Shown piece by piece: positions 1-6,250 of a stretch of 7,542 bases of DNA. The position numbers and the translations under genes are program-made. The notes under the pieces are model-generated. The model had not been told where the DNA came from and ran no database searches. It worked only from the letters and a program-made list of their open reading frames with translations. Positions within the stretch are counted from its first letter, which is position 1. Each line of letters opens with the position of its first letter. The DNA is from SAR324 cluster bacterium (lineage in GTDB: Bacteria > SAR324 > NAC60-12), in contig JAKUUF010000071.1 of the NCBI GenBank assembly GCA_022448705.1, positions 1-7,542 of the forward strand, in the 5' to 3' direction.

Positions 1-1
1 C

Positions 2-496
2 ATTGCTTTCCTTGCTGTGCCGATAACTGCTTGGGTTGTGTTTAAAAGCAGTTTTGGACTGCAATTGCGCGCAACAGGAGAAAATCCTCTTGCTGTCGAT
101 ACTACTGGGATTTCGGTTAACAAAACACGCTACCAGGCTTTAATATTAAATGGAGTTTTGGGAGGAATGTCTGGAGCATATCTTTCTACCGCACATTTGG
201 GATTTTTTGTCAAAGATATGTCTGCAGGTAAAGGTTATTTAGCACTGGCGGCAATGATTGTTGGCAAGTGGAGACCTTATTCTGCAATGTTTGCCTGTCT
301 GCTTTTCTCTATTTTGTTTGCCATCAAAGATAAACCTGAAATATCTGAAATGCTTAAAGGTTTAGTACCTCTTAACCTTATCGAAAGCTTTTTGGAAATG
401 TCCCCATATATTCTAACGGTTGTAATTTTAGCAGGTTTCGTAGGAAGAGCTGTTGCGCCGAAAGCGATCGGTCAGCCATTTTCTAAAGAAAAGTAA
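2..496 (+). CDS. ABC transporter inner-membrane permease, nucleoside/simple-sugar type (3' part)
   Basis: This is the C-terminal end of a polytopic permease. The frame is open to the left edge, so the gene starts before the window; the GTG at 17 is an internal Val. The visible protein has alternating hydrophobic segments (for example ALILNGVLGGMSGAYLS, PYSAMFACLLFSILFAI and SPYILTVVILAGFVG). It carries the stretch GLQLRATGENPLAVDTTGIS, which is characteristic of the second permease (YufQ/NupQ-like) of BmpA-type importers for nucleosides or related solutes. In that family the permease pairs with a second permease, a duplicated ATPase and a lipoprotein binding protein, none of which is in the window; they would be expected upstream. 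The C-terminus (GRAVAPKAIGQPF) is also typical. The stop is followed after 6 bases by the KAS III gene, implying co-transcription. The family call is firm; the substrate is not determinable. Confidence 0.88.
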   Translation: MAFLAVPITAWVVFKSSFGLQLRATGENPLAVDTTGISVNKTRYQALILNGVLGGMSGAYLSTAHLGFFVKDMSAGKGYLALAAMIVGKWRPYSAMFACLLFSILFAIKDKPEISEMLKGLVPLNLIESFLEMSPYILTVVILAGFVGRAVAPKAIGQPFSKEK

Positions 497-502
497 AATC
501 TA

Positions 503-1435
503 ATGATTGGCATCAAAGCAATCGGAACATATTTGCCTGAAGCAAGAACTTCAAATTTCGATCGAATGAATAAGTTTGGCATGACAGAGTCATTTGTTAA
601 GCATAAAATCGGTTTTACAGAAGTCGCCATCAAAGCTCCTGAACATGAAACTTCGGATCTTTGTGTCAAAGCCTGGGAGGATCTTCAGGAGAATCATCCT
701 GTAACTCCGGATGATATTGATTGTGTTATTGTCTGCACTCAAAATCCAGATGGGAAAGGACTTCCACATACATCGGCTATTTTGCATGAAAAGCTCTCAC
801 TGCCGTTAAGTTGTGCAGTGTTTGACATTTCCCTGGGATGTTCCGGATATGTATACGGACTTTCTGTAATCAAATCTTTCATGGAAGAAAACGAATTTAA
901 GTGCGGCCTGCTTTTCACTGCGGACCCCTATTCCAAAGTTATGAACAACGATGACAAAAAAACGGCAACATTGTTTGGTGATGGCGCGACTGTTACCCTG
1001 CTTGATGACAAACCTGTTTTTGAATGCGGTAAATTTGTTTTTGGATCAGACGGATGCAAAAAAGAGGGAATTATTGTGAAAGAGGACGGTCAACTCTACA
1101 TGAACGGACGCGCAGTATTCACTTTCACAGTAAGAGTTGTTCCGGACAATATAAGAGATATGCTTAAAAAAAACAGTTTCCCGCTGGAAAACGTCGACTG
1201 CTTTATTCTTCATCAGGGAAGCCTGCACATCGTAAATTCAATTGCCGATTCGCTTGGTGTCTCACGGGAGCGTTGTCCATTCCACTCAGCTGAATATGGA
1301 AACACAGTTTCTTCATCTGTTCCAATGGTTCTTTCCCGGGAATTTGATAAACAGGAAATGAAAGTTGCCGTTCTTTCAGGATTTGGTGTGGGTCTTTCCT
1401 GGGCCAGTACAATGCTCTTCAGAAAGCATTCCTAA
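503..1435 (+). CDS. 3-oxoacyl-ACP synthase III (FabH-like ketoacyl-ACP synthase)
   Basis: A 310-residue thiolase-fold condensing enzyme of normal FabH length (about 310-330). The Cys-His-Asn triad is visible: Cys113 in DISLGCSGYVYGL, His237 in FILHQGS and Asn267 in EYGNTVSSSVP. LFGDGA (158-162), YMNGRAVF (199-206) and the C-terminal GFGVGLSW (293-300) also fit. Such enzymes condense an acyl-CoA or acyl-thioester with malonyl-ACP. Several features (LGCSGYVYGL, HQGS in place of the FabH HQAN, the TADPYSK segment) recall the subgroup I associate with surface-glycan or secondary acyl-chain clusters rather than housekeeping FabH; this is from memory, not a search. ATG 503 is the only sensible start, fits the family N-terminus (MIGIKAIGTYLPE) and lies 6 bases after the permease stop. 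There is no clear Shine-Dalgarno, only A-rich sequence. The enzyme class is secure; the physiological substrate is not. Confidence 0.9.
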   Translation: MIGIKAIGTYLPEARTSNFDRMNKFGMTESFVKHKIGFTEVAIKAPEHETSDLCVKAWEDLQENHPVTPDDIDCVIVCTQNPDGKGLPHTSAILHEKLSLPLSCAVFDISLGCSGYVYGLSVIKSFMEENEFKCGLLFTADPYSKVMNNDDKKTATLFGDGATVTLLDDKPVFECGKFVFGSDGCKKEGIIVKEDGQLYMNGRAVFTFTVRVVPDNIRDMLKKNSFPLENVDCFILHQGSLHIVNSIADSLGVSRERCPFHSAEYGNTVSSSVPMVLSREFDKQEMKVAVLSGFGVGLSWASTMLFRKHS

Positions 1436-1469
1436 AAGCCGGGGTTTTATTTCCTGCTGATCATTTATA

Positions 1470-1505
1470 TATCAATTTACAATTGAAATTTTACTTGAAT
1501 TGATA
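1470..1505. repeat. A/T-rich inverted repeat between convergent genes (possible bidirectional terminator)
   Basis: TATCAATT at 1470-1477 is the exact reverse complement of AATTGATA at 1498-1505, with a 20-base spacer. It sits midway in the 81-base gap between the converging KAS III and tsaD stops, where a shared terminator would be expected. The stem has only one or two G/C pairs and no clean U-tract follows on either strand, so it would be a poor intrinsic terminator. It could be chance in A/T-rich DNA. Confidence 0.25.
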
Positions 1506-1516
1506 AAAGCTTCCAA

Positions 1517-2545
1517 TCATTGCAGGTTCGGAAAGGCATCAAGTGAAAGGTCATCAAAAAGCCCTGCTTCGAAGCGATGGGCAGCCAGACAGGCAACCAT
1601 TGCAGCGTTGTCCGTGCAAAGACTGGACTGTGGATAGTAAAGTTTAAGCCCCCTTCGAGATGATTCCTCTTCAAATGCTTTACGCAGCTTGCGACTGGCC
1701 GCCAGTCCTCCTGAAACAGAAATATTTCTAAGACCGTATTCTTCTGCTGCCTTAAAAGTTTTTTGGAGCAGCACATCTGTTACGCTTTGAAAAAAAGAGG
1801 CGAGAACAGGTCCTGTTTCGTACAGTGTATCTGATTTTTCCGGGCCTGAGGAAGATGATTGCATGCAATTTTCCTTAAATCTCAGCATTGCTGTTTTCAA
1901 TCCGCTGAAAGAAAAATTGTGAGTGTTTTTGTTAAGTAATGGACGAGGGAAATCATATTCATTGCCTGAGTACTCCATGGCTGCCTGGTCCACTACCGGA
2001 CCACCAGGCATAGGGAAGCCAAACAATTTTGCAACTTTGTCAACACATTCTCCTGCAGCATCGTCAATGGTACTGCCGATGATGTCATAATCGAAATGAT
2101 CACGTGAGTGCATAAGCAAAGTATGTCCTCCTGCAACAACGAGGTGAAGTATGGGAAACTGCATTTCTCCATGGTCCAGCACATTGGCATAAGGATGTGC
2201 TTCAACGTGATTGATGCCGATTATTGGACACCCTAACGAATATGCCAGGCTTTTTGCTACAGAAAGGCCAACCAGCAAGGACCCCAGCAGTCCGGGGTGA
2301 TTTGATACTGCAATGTAATCAATTCCTGTAAAATCAATATCTGCCTTTTTCATTGCGTCATCTATCAGCAGATGAATAACTTCCAGATGTTTCCTGGAAG
2401 CCCTCTCCGGCACGACGCCGCCAAATTCTTCATGCTCCTTATATTGGGAAAGTGTCAGGTTTGCCAATATTTCACGTTTCCCACGCAATACAGAAACTGA
2501 AGTATCGTCAAAAGTCGTGTCAATCCCAAGGCCTGTTGCTGACAT
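1517..2545 (-). CDS. tsaD: tRNA N6-adenosine threonylcarbamoyltransferase TsaD
   Basis: A 342-residue, full-length TsaD/Kae1/Qri7-family protein (older names Gcp, YgjD). In the cytoplasm it transfers the threonylcarbamoyl group from threonylcarbamoyl-AMP to A37 of ANN-decoding tRNAs, working with TsaB and TsaE in bacteria. The metal-binding motif NHVEAH gives His113 and His117; the third ligand is Asp312 in CTDNAAM (310-316). Other signatures are GGVVPERASRKH (42-53), the nucleotide-binding VAGGHTLL (137-144), IDDAAGECVDKVAKLFG (160-176), FSFSGLKTA (211-219) and SGGLAASRKLR (278-288). Two signatures are slightly unusual: the N-terminal motif reads GIDTTFDDTS instead of the common GIETSCDET, and GGLAAS replaces GGVAAN. 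The rest is well conserved, so I expect function. The ATG at 2545 puts the first motif at residue 7, as in the family; no Shine-Dalgarno is visible. It is transcribed alone here, divergent from the riboflavin genes and convergent with KAS III. Confidence 0.96.
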   Translation of the reverse strand: MSATGLGIDTTFDDTSVSVLRGKREILANLTLSQYKEHEEFGGVVPERASRKHLEVIHLLIDDAMKKADIDFTGIDYIAVSNHPGLLGSLLVGLSVAKSLAYSLGCPIIGINHVEAHPYANVLDHGEMQFPILHLVVAGGHTLLMHSRDHFDYDIIGSTIDDAAGECVDKVAKLFGFPMPGGPVVDQAAMEYSGNEYDFPRPLLNKNTHNFSFSGLKTAMLRFKENCMQSSSSGPEKSDTLYETGPVLASFFQSVTDVLLQKTFKAAEEYGLRNISVSGGLAASRKLRKAFEEESSRRGLKLYYPQSSLCTDNAAMVACLAAHRFEAGLFDDLSLDAFPNLQ

Positions 2546-3035
2546 CTGATGTTGCTTTTATAATGAGATTTTTTGAATATCCTGATTAGTCAACCAATGC
2601 AAATCGATCCTTAACTTGAAAAAAAGTTTAAATATTTTAATTTGACGCTAATTATTCTTGCCCACTCCGCATTTAAAGAAAAGACTTAGACCCAGATTTA
2701 ATTAGCATTTGCAAAGCTTATTCTTTTGTAGAATACATGTTTATTATTATAGAGTGTTGAGAAAACTTAGTAAAACTATCAAATTGTTACTCCTGGTTAT
2801 ACATTTCCTGAGATGTCTTCTACATCAATATGGATGAGTCTTAGAAAATATTTAACAATTAATCATACAGCTGAAAAACACCATTTCGTAAAATGAACGG
2901 ATAGAGTTTATTTTAAACATAATGAATTTAATAAATGGTCATATTTCTTGTTGTTTTCCGATAATGGGGATAAAATTCAGTCGATAACAGAAAAAATTAA
3001 CTAAGAAACCTGAGTGGCTTTATTTTTTTAAACTT
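2546..3035. other. 490-base A/T-rich divergent intergenic region, no gene recognised
   Basis: This gap lies between the divergent tsaD and RibD-reductase starts and must hold both promoters, although none matches a consensus well. I looked for an FMN (RFN) riboswitch, a tRNA and remnants of the missing RibD deaminase domain (HAE and PCxHxGxTPPC-type motifs) and found none; the frame leading into the reductase has a TAA at 2985. Small hairpins exist, such as GATGT/ACATC at 2812-2826 and AACTT/AAGTT at 2613-2628, but they are weak and typical of A/T-rich DNA. Just before the reductase start, 3006-3028 has a short imperfect stem followed by a T-run (ATTTTTTT), which could be a weak terminator or chance. 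Confidence 0.6.
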
Positions 3036-3692
3036 ATGAGCAAAGAATTGGGTATTAAGGTCACTCTAAAAGCAGCACTTACTCTTGATGGTAAAATAGC
3101 AACAGCCTCAGGACACTCAAAATGGATTACAGGGGAAGCAGCAAGGCATAAAGTTCATGAATTGAGAAACCAAAACGACGCCGTTTTAGTTGGTATAAAT
3201 ACAGTAATTGCAGATGATCCTGAATTGACTGTGCGTGGAATTGAAAACGGGAACTCACCTGTCCGGATTGTTTTGGACTCTAAGGCCAGAATTCCGGAGA
3301 ACAGCAGGATTTTTCAAAATGATGGTACTCCGGTAATAATTGCTACTGGAAATAAGGCTTTATCCAGAAAATGGCCCAACTTGCCGGATTTAAAAATATT
3401 AACCTCTCCAACAGCAACTCCTGAGATAACCTGGATACTTTCAGAACTGCATAAACTCGGTCTGAAAAGTTTGCTGGTAGAGGGAGGCAGCTTTACTTAC
3501 GCAAGCTTTCTCAAAAGTGGTGCTGTGGACCGGCTGGTATTATTCATTGGACCCAAAATAATTGGCGGACAGGAAGCATTGTCATGGTGTGGGGAATTAG
3601 GAGTTGACCAACTTGATCAGGCACTGCAAATTGATATCAGTTCAATTACCGCAGTAGGGGAAGACTGGTTAATAGATGCAAAAATAAAATAA
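3036..3692 (+). CDS. Stand-alone RibD C-terminal reductase domain (riboflavin pathway)
   Basis: A 218-residue protein matching only the reductase half of RibD, with a dihydrofolate-reductase-like fold (COG1985). It is expected to reduce 5-amino-6-(5-phosphoribosylamino)uracil, or its non-deaminated counterpart, with NADPH in riboflavin synthesis. Motifs are ALTLDGKIATASGHSKWITG (15-33), DAVLVGINTVIADDPELTVR (48-67), VEGG at 148-151 for cofactor binding and GPKIIGG at 172-178. Standard bacterial RibD is about 360 residues because a zinc deaminase domain precedes the reductase; here no deaminase sequence lies upstream and an in-frame stop at 2985 precedes the only ATG. The protein is therefore a natural single-domain form rather than a mis-called start. 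ribBA follows after 77 bases, supporting a riboflavin role. Alternatives are a RibD-like reductase in another pathway. No Shine-Dalgarno is visible; the start is preceded by TTTTTTTAAACTT. Confidence 0.88.
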   Translation: MSKELGIKVTLKAALTLDGKIATASGHSKWITGEAARHKVHELRNQNDAVLVGINTVIADDPELTVRGIENGNSPVRIVLDSKARIPENSRIFQNDGTPVIIATGNKALSRKWPNLPDLKILTSPTATPEITWILSELHKLGLKSLLVEGGSFTYASFLKSGAVDRLVLFIGPKIIGGQEALSWCGELGVDQLDQALQIDISSITAVGEDWLIDAKIK

Positions 3693-3723
3693 CTTGATCT
3701 GTATCTGTTATATGCTATTGTTA

Positions 3724-3757
3724 TTACAAAATAAAATAAGAAATATTTTACAAAATA
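3724..3757 (+). repeat. Two direct copies of TTACAAAATA ahead of ribBA
   Basis: TTACAAAATA occurs exactly at 3724-3733 and again at 3748-3757, a 24-base period, with the second copy ending 12 bases before the ribBA ATG. The 8-base core TTACAAAA recurs at 5127-5134 upstream of the gene at 5176. The 77-base gap is strongly A/T-rich, so chance is a real possibility. A regulator or RNA-binding site is only a conjecture. Confidence 0.25.
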
Positions 3758-3769
3758 CGGTATAAATAA

Positions 3770-4984
3770 ATGCCAGATAATAACAATTTTTTTAATACCA
3801 TTGAAGACGCCATTGAGGTTTTTGGTAATGGCGAAATGTTAGTGGTTGTTGATGATGAAGACCGTGAAAATGAAGGTGATCTTGTTTGTGCGGCTGAGAC
3901 AATTACTCCGGAGAAAATCAACTTCATGGCAAAACATGGAAGGGGCCTGATCTGTCTTCCACTTGATGCAGAAATTGTGAAACGTCTTAACATTCCATTA
4001 ATGGTCAGCAACAATAATGCTACTTTGGGAACAAACTTTACCATCAGCATTGAAGCTTCAACCGGCGTAACAACAGGTATTTCTGCTGCAGATCGTGCAC
4101 GCACAATTAAAGTTGCTATTGATCCGGATTCGAGTGCCAAAGACATACGCAGTCCCGGACATGTATTTCCATTAAGTGCACTGGAGGGGGGAGTTTTACG
4201 CAGGGCAGGACATACAGAAGCTGCCGTTGATCTTGCAAAAATGGCAAATATGCTTCCCGCAGGTGTTATCTGTGAGATTATGAATGAAGACGGAACAATG
4301 GCACGCGTACCTGATTTAAAAAAGTTCGCTGACCATCATGGAATTAAGATCATTACAATAAAAGACTTAATTCAGTACAGGAAACGTAATGAAACGCTGG
4401 TAGTCAAAAAAGCAGAAGCATCAATGCCCTCAATTTATGGTGATTTTCAAGTGATAGGATTTCAAAGTCTGCTGGATGAAAGTGATTATGTGGCACTTGT
4501 CAAGGGAGATTGGGATGAAGAAGAGCCTGTCCATGTTCGTGTTCATTCAGAATGCCTGACCGGGGATGTTTTCGGTTCATATCGCTGTGACTGCGGTCCA
4601 CAGCTCCATGCGGCAATGGAATTGGTGGAAAGAGAAGGAAAAGGAGTAATCCTTTACTTGCCGCAGGAAGGCAGAGGGATTGGATTGATCAACAAGCTTC
4701 ATGCCTACAGACTCCAGGAAGATGGAGCTGACACTGTGGAAGCAAACCATAAGCTGGGATTTAAAGATGATTTACGTGATTATGGAATGGGGGCTCAAAT
4801 GCTTTATATGCTTGGAGTCCGCCGTATGCGATTAATGACCAATAATCCGCGTAAAATAGTCGGACTTCAGGGACATGGACTGGAAGTTGTTGAAAGAGTG
4901 CCGCTTGAAATTGAAAGCAATCCCGGCAATAAAAAGTACTTGCACACTAAAAAATCCAAACTTGGACATATGTTAAATGTATAA
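3770..4984 (+). CDS. ribBA: Bifunctional 3,4-dihydroxy-2-butanone 4-phosphate synthase / GTP cyclohydrolase II
   Basis: A 404-residue cytoplasmic enzyme of usual RibBA length that supplies both precursors of riboflavin. Residues 1 to about 205 are the DHBP synthase: the acidic DDEDRENEGD (28-37), HGRGLIC (56-62), GISAADRAR (103-111), SPGHVFPL (128-135) and AGHTEAAVDL (146-155) convert ribulose 5-phosphate to the butanone phosphate and formate. Residues from about 220 are GTP cyclohydrolase II: zinc ligands Cys262, Cys273 and Cys275 in the C-x10-C-x-C motif, LPQEGRGIGLINK (297-309), the catalytic Asp334-x-Arg336 in DDLRDYG, and TNNPRK (357-362) for GTP. Both halves look catalytically intact, unlike RibBA variants with one dead domain. 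The ATG lies directly before the conserved FFNTIEDAIE start region, and no Shine-Dalgarno is visible. It follows the reductase gene by 77 bases. Lumazine synthase and riboflavin synthase genes are not in the window. Confidence 0.97.
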   Translation: MPDNNNFFNTIEDAIEVFGNGEMLVVVDDEDRENEGDLVCAAETITPEKINFMAKHGRGLICLPLDAEIVKRLNIPLMVSNNNATLGTNFTISIEASTGVTTGISAADRARTIKVAIDPDSSAKDIRSPGHVFPLSALEGGVLRRAGHTEAAVDLAKMANMLPAGVICEIMNEDGTMARVPDLKKFADHHGIKIITIKDLIQYRKRNETLVVKKAEASMPSIYGDFQVIGFQSLLDESDYVALVKGDWDEEEPVHVRVHSECLTGDVFGSYRCDCGPQLHAAMELVEREGKGVILYLPQEGRGIGLINKLHAYRLQEDGADTVEANHKLGFKDDLRDYGMGAQMLYMLGVRRMRLMTNNPRKIVGLQGHGLEVVERVPLEIESNPGNKKYLHTKKSKLGHMLNV

Positions 4985-5060
4985 AGCATTAAAAATATTA
5001 GGTTTTTTACAACTACTCATTTGTACCTTGTTTAAAATAAAGACAAAAATTAATTAGATT

Positions 5061-5095
5061 TGAGTTTGTTATTGGTAGATAAATATTGAAACTCA
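5061..5095. repeat. Inverted repeat TGAGTTT/AAACTCA downstream of ribBA
   Basis: TGAGTTT at 5061-5067 pairs exactly with AAACTCA at 5089-5095 across a 21-base loop; in RNA two more pairs (one G-U) extend it to about 9. It lies in the 191-base gap between ribBA and the next gene. No U-tract follows, so it is not a standard terminator. Function unknown, and it may be chance. Confidence 0.25.
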
Positions 5096-5126
5096 GAATA
5101 AAGAGCATAAAGTCACAATTCTAAAG

Positions 5127-5142
5127 TTACAAAACGTTGTAA
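5127..5142. promoter_or_regulatory. Operator-like inverted repeat TTACAA-AACG-TTGTAA
   Basis: TTACAA (5127-5132) and TTGTAA (5137-5142) are exact reverse complements around a 4-base centre, 33 bases before the ATG at 5176. The size and position suit a dimeric repressor or activator site overlapping a promoter or leader. Its left half extends to TTACAAAA, the core also seen twice ahead of ribBA. No regulator is encoded here and no cognate family is recognised, so the call rests on symmetry and position only. Confidence 0.3.
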
Positions 5143-5175
5143 ATTCCAGAAATTAAGTATTGTCCAGAAAAGACT

Positions 5176-6177
5176 ATGACTTTTTCACAATCCGAATTGG
5201 CAGAAAAGCTGAATAATCCTGAGTCTTATGCAATTCCTCCTAAATCAATAAAACTCCGGGAAACTGACTCTTCATATTTGTTTGAAGGAGACGACTGGTT
5301 GTATAAGATCAAAAAAGAGGGTAATGAGTTTCCCACACTTGCAGTCAAGGAAGCTTATTGCCGTGAAGAATGCAGACTCAGTTTGAGTTTTAACCCCGAC
5401 TGGAGTTCAAACGTCCTTCCGATTGCTGAACAAAATGGCAATATAAAAATCGGCGGTACAGAAGGTGAGCCTGTTGAATACGCGCTTAAAATGGAAAACC
5501 TGCCTGAACAGTGGCTGCTTTCTGTGCTTCTGGAAAATGATACTGTATCCGAAAAAAATATGACAAGCATTGCTGGCAGAATTTCGGAAATTCATTCAAG
5601 TAATCCGGCAAAAGACAAAGCTGCCGAATCAGGAAAAGCAGAATATTTTCGTGCACTGTGTGACGACATGCTTTTTCAGATGAAACGTTATTTTGATGCT
5701 TCTCTGACTCAGCCTATTTTAGACATGATAAGACATCCGCTGGATAAATTCATTGATCAAAATAAACGACTCTTCAGCAAGCGGCATCAAAAAGGACGGA
5801 TTGTTCATGGACATGGCGCTTTCCTTCCCGAACATATTTTTGTGAGTGAGAAATTTGTGCGATTTATCAGTCCACAGGAAGTACACAGGAAACTGGCTGA
5901 TTTGGATGTGGCAAATGATGTTTCATCTCTAACTGTTGAACTGGCAAGGCTGGGCAAACATGATCTGGTAGAAACATTTTTAAATCATTATCTTGAAATT
6001 TCCAATGATCTGGATTTGCAAAAAATGCTGCCCTTATATCAAACTTATTGTGCACTAAAACAGGGTGTCAGAACATGTGAGCTTAAGGTAGCCCGTCAGG
6101 ATGAAAAACTGGGTACTTTGGCCATGGAATATTTCAATCTCGCCGTTAACTTCTCCCGTGAAATACCAAGAGCTTAA
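5176..6177 (+). CDS. COG2187-like (aminoglycoside-phosphotransferase-like) protein, probable pseudokinase
   Basis: A 333-residue soluble protein resembling the N-terminal domain of the COG2187 family, which usually joins an aminoglycoside-phosphotransferase-like domain to a C-terminal P-loop kinase/ATPase domain (about 500 residues). Matching parts are the N-lobe with YLFEGDDWLYKIKK (34-47), where the family has YKIKKP; EEP-like core REECRLSLSFNPDW (63-76); VLPIA (80-84); EYALKMENLPEQWLL (101-115); and the C-lobe LDVANDVSSLTVELARLG (243-260) plus FLNHYLEISND (268-278). The expected catalytic loop HGDLHxxN reads HGAFLPEH (213-220), losing the Asp and Asn, and the expected DCIEF metal motif reads ISPQE (231-235). 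The protein ends without a P-loop domain. It is thus likely non-catalytic, perhaps binding or regulatory. The start fits the family N-terminus, with no Shine-Dalgarno. ileS begins 73 bases downstream. Family call moderate-to-good; function unknown. Confidence 0.75.
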   Translation: MTFSQSELAEKLNNPESYAIPPKSIKLRETDSSYLFEGDDWLYKIKKEGNEFPTLAVKEAYCREECRLSLSFNPDWSSNVLPIAEQNGNIKIGGTEGEPVEYALKMENLPEQWLLSVLLENDTVSEKNMTSIAGRISEIHSSNPAKDKAAESGKAEYFRALCDDMLFQMKRYFDASLTQPILDMIRHPLDKFIDQNKRLFSKRHQKGRIVHGHGAFLPEHIFVSEKFVRFISPQEVHRKLADLDVANDVSSLTVELARLGKHDLVETFLNHYLEISNDLDLQKMLPLYQTYCALKQGVRTCELKVARQDEKLGTLAMEYFNLAVNFSREIPRA

Positions 6178-6181
6178 ATCT

Positions 6182-6207
6182 TGCATGCTTTAAATGCAGC
6201 ATAAAGC
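6182..6207. repeat. Overlapping short inverted repeats in the ileS leader
   Basis: Immediately after the stop at 6177, three mutually exclusive short stems overlap: TGCAT/ATGCA (6182-6186 with 6194-6198), ATGCT/AGCAT (6185-6189 with 6198-6202) and GCTTTA/TAAAGC (6187-6192 with 6202-6207). They lie 43-69 bases before the ileS ATG. They could be a weak terminator or leader structure; no U-tract follows and a T-box is far too large to fit here. Low confidence. Confidence 0.2.
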
Positions 6208-6250
6208 CAGCCATTAAGTTAATCCTTTCAGCAAAAATAATTATCAAACT

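Noticed and set aside
1434..1448. AAAAGCCGGGGTTTT, a near-palindrome right after the KAS III stop, as a terminator
   Set aside because: The arms leave almost no loop once the CC/GG pairs are used, so it cannot form a standard hairpin, and no clean U-tract follows.
1477..1776. Minus-strand open frame overlapping the 3' part of tsaD, and similar antisense frames inside the other genes
   Set aside because: They lie in alternative frames of genes with clear family matches, and their translations show no recognisable domains.
2813..2896. Small reading frame of 27 codons (MSSTSIWMSL...) in the divergent gap
   Set aside because: No ribosome-binding signal, no recognisable similarity, and frames of this length are expected by chance in 490 bases.
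2546..3035. FMN riboswitch controlling the riboflavin genes
   Set aside because: The G-rich conserved RFN core is not present; the region is A/T-rich throughout.
5055..5062. TAGATTTG, matching the Bacteroidota -7 promoter box TAnnTTTG
   Set aside because: No TTTG box lies at the expected 19-21 base distance upstream; a single short match in A/T-rich DNA is weak.
6178..6250. T-box leader before ileS
   Set aside because: The gap is only 73 bases and lacks the T-box core; the overlapping short stems do not resemble it.
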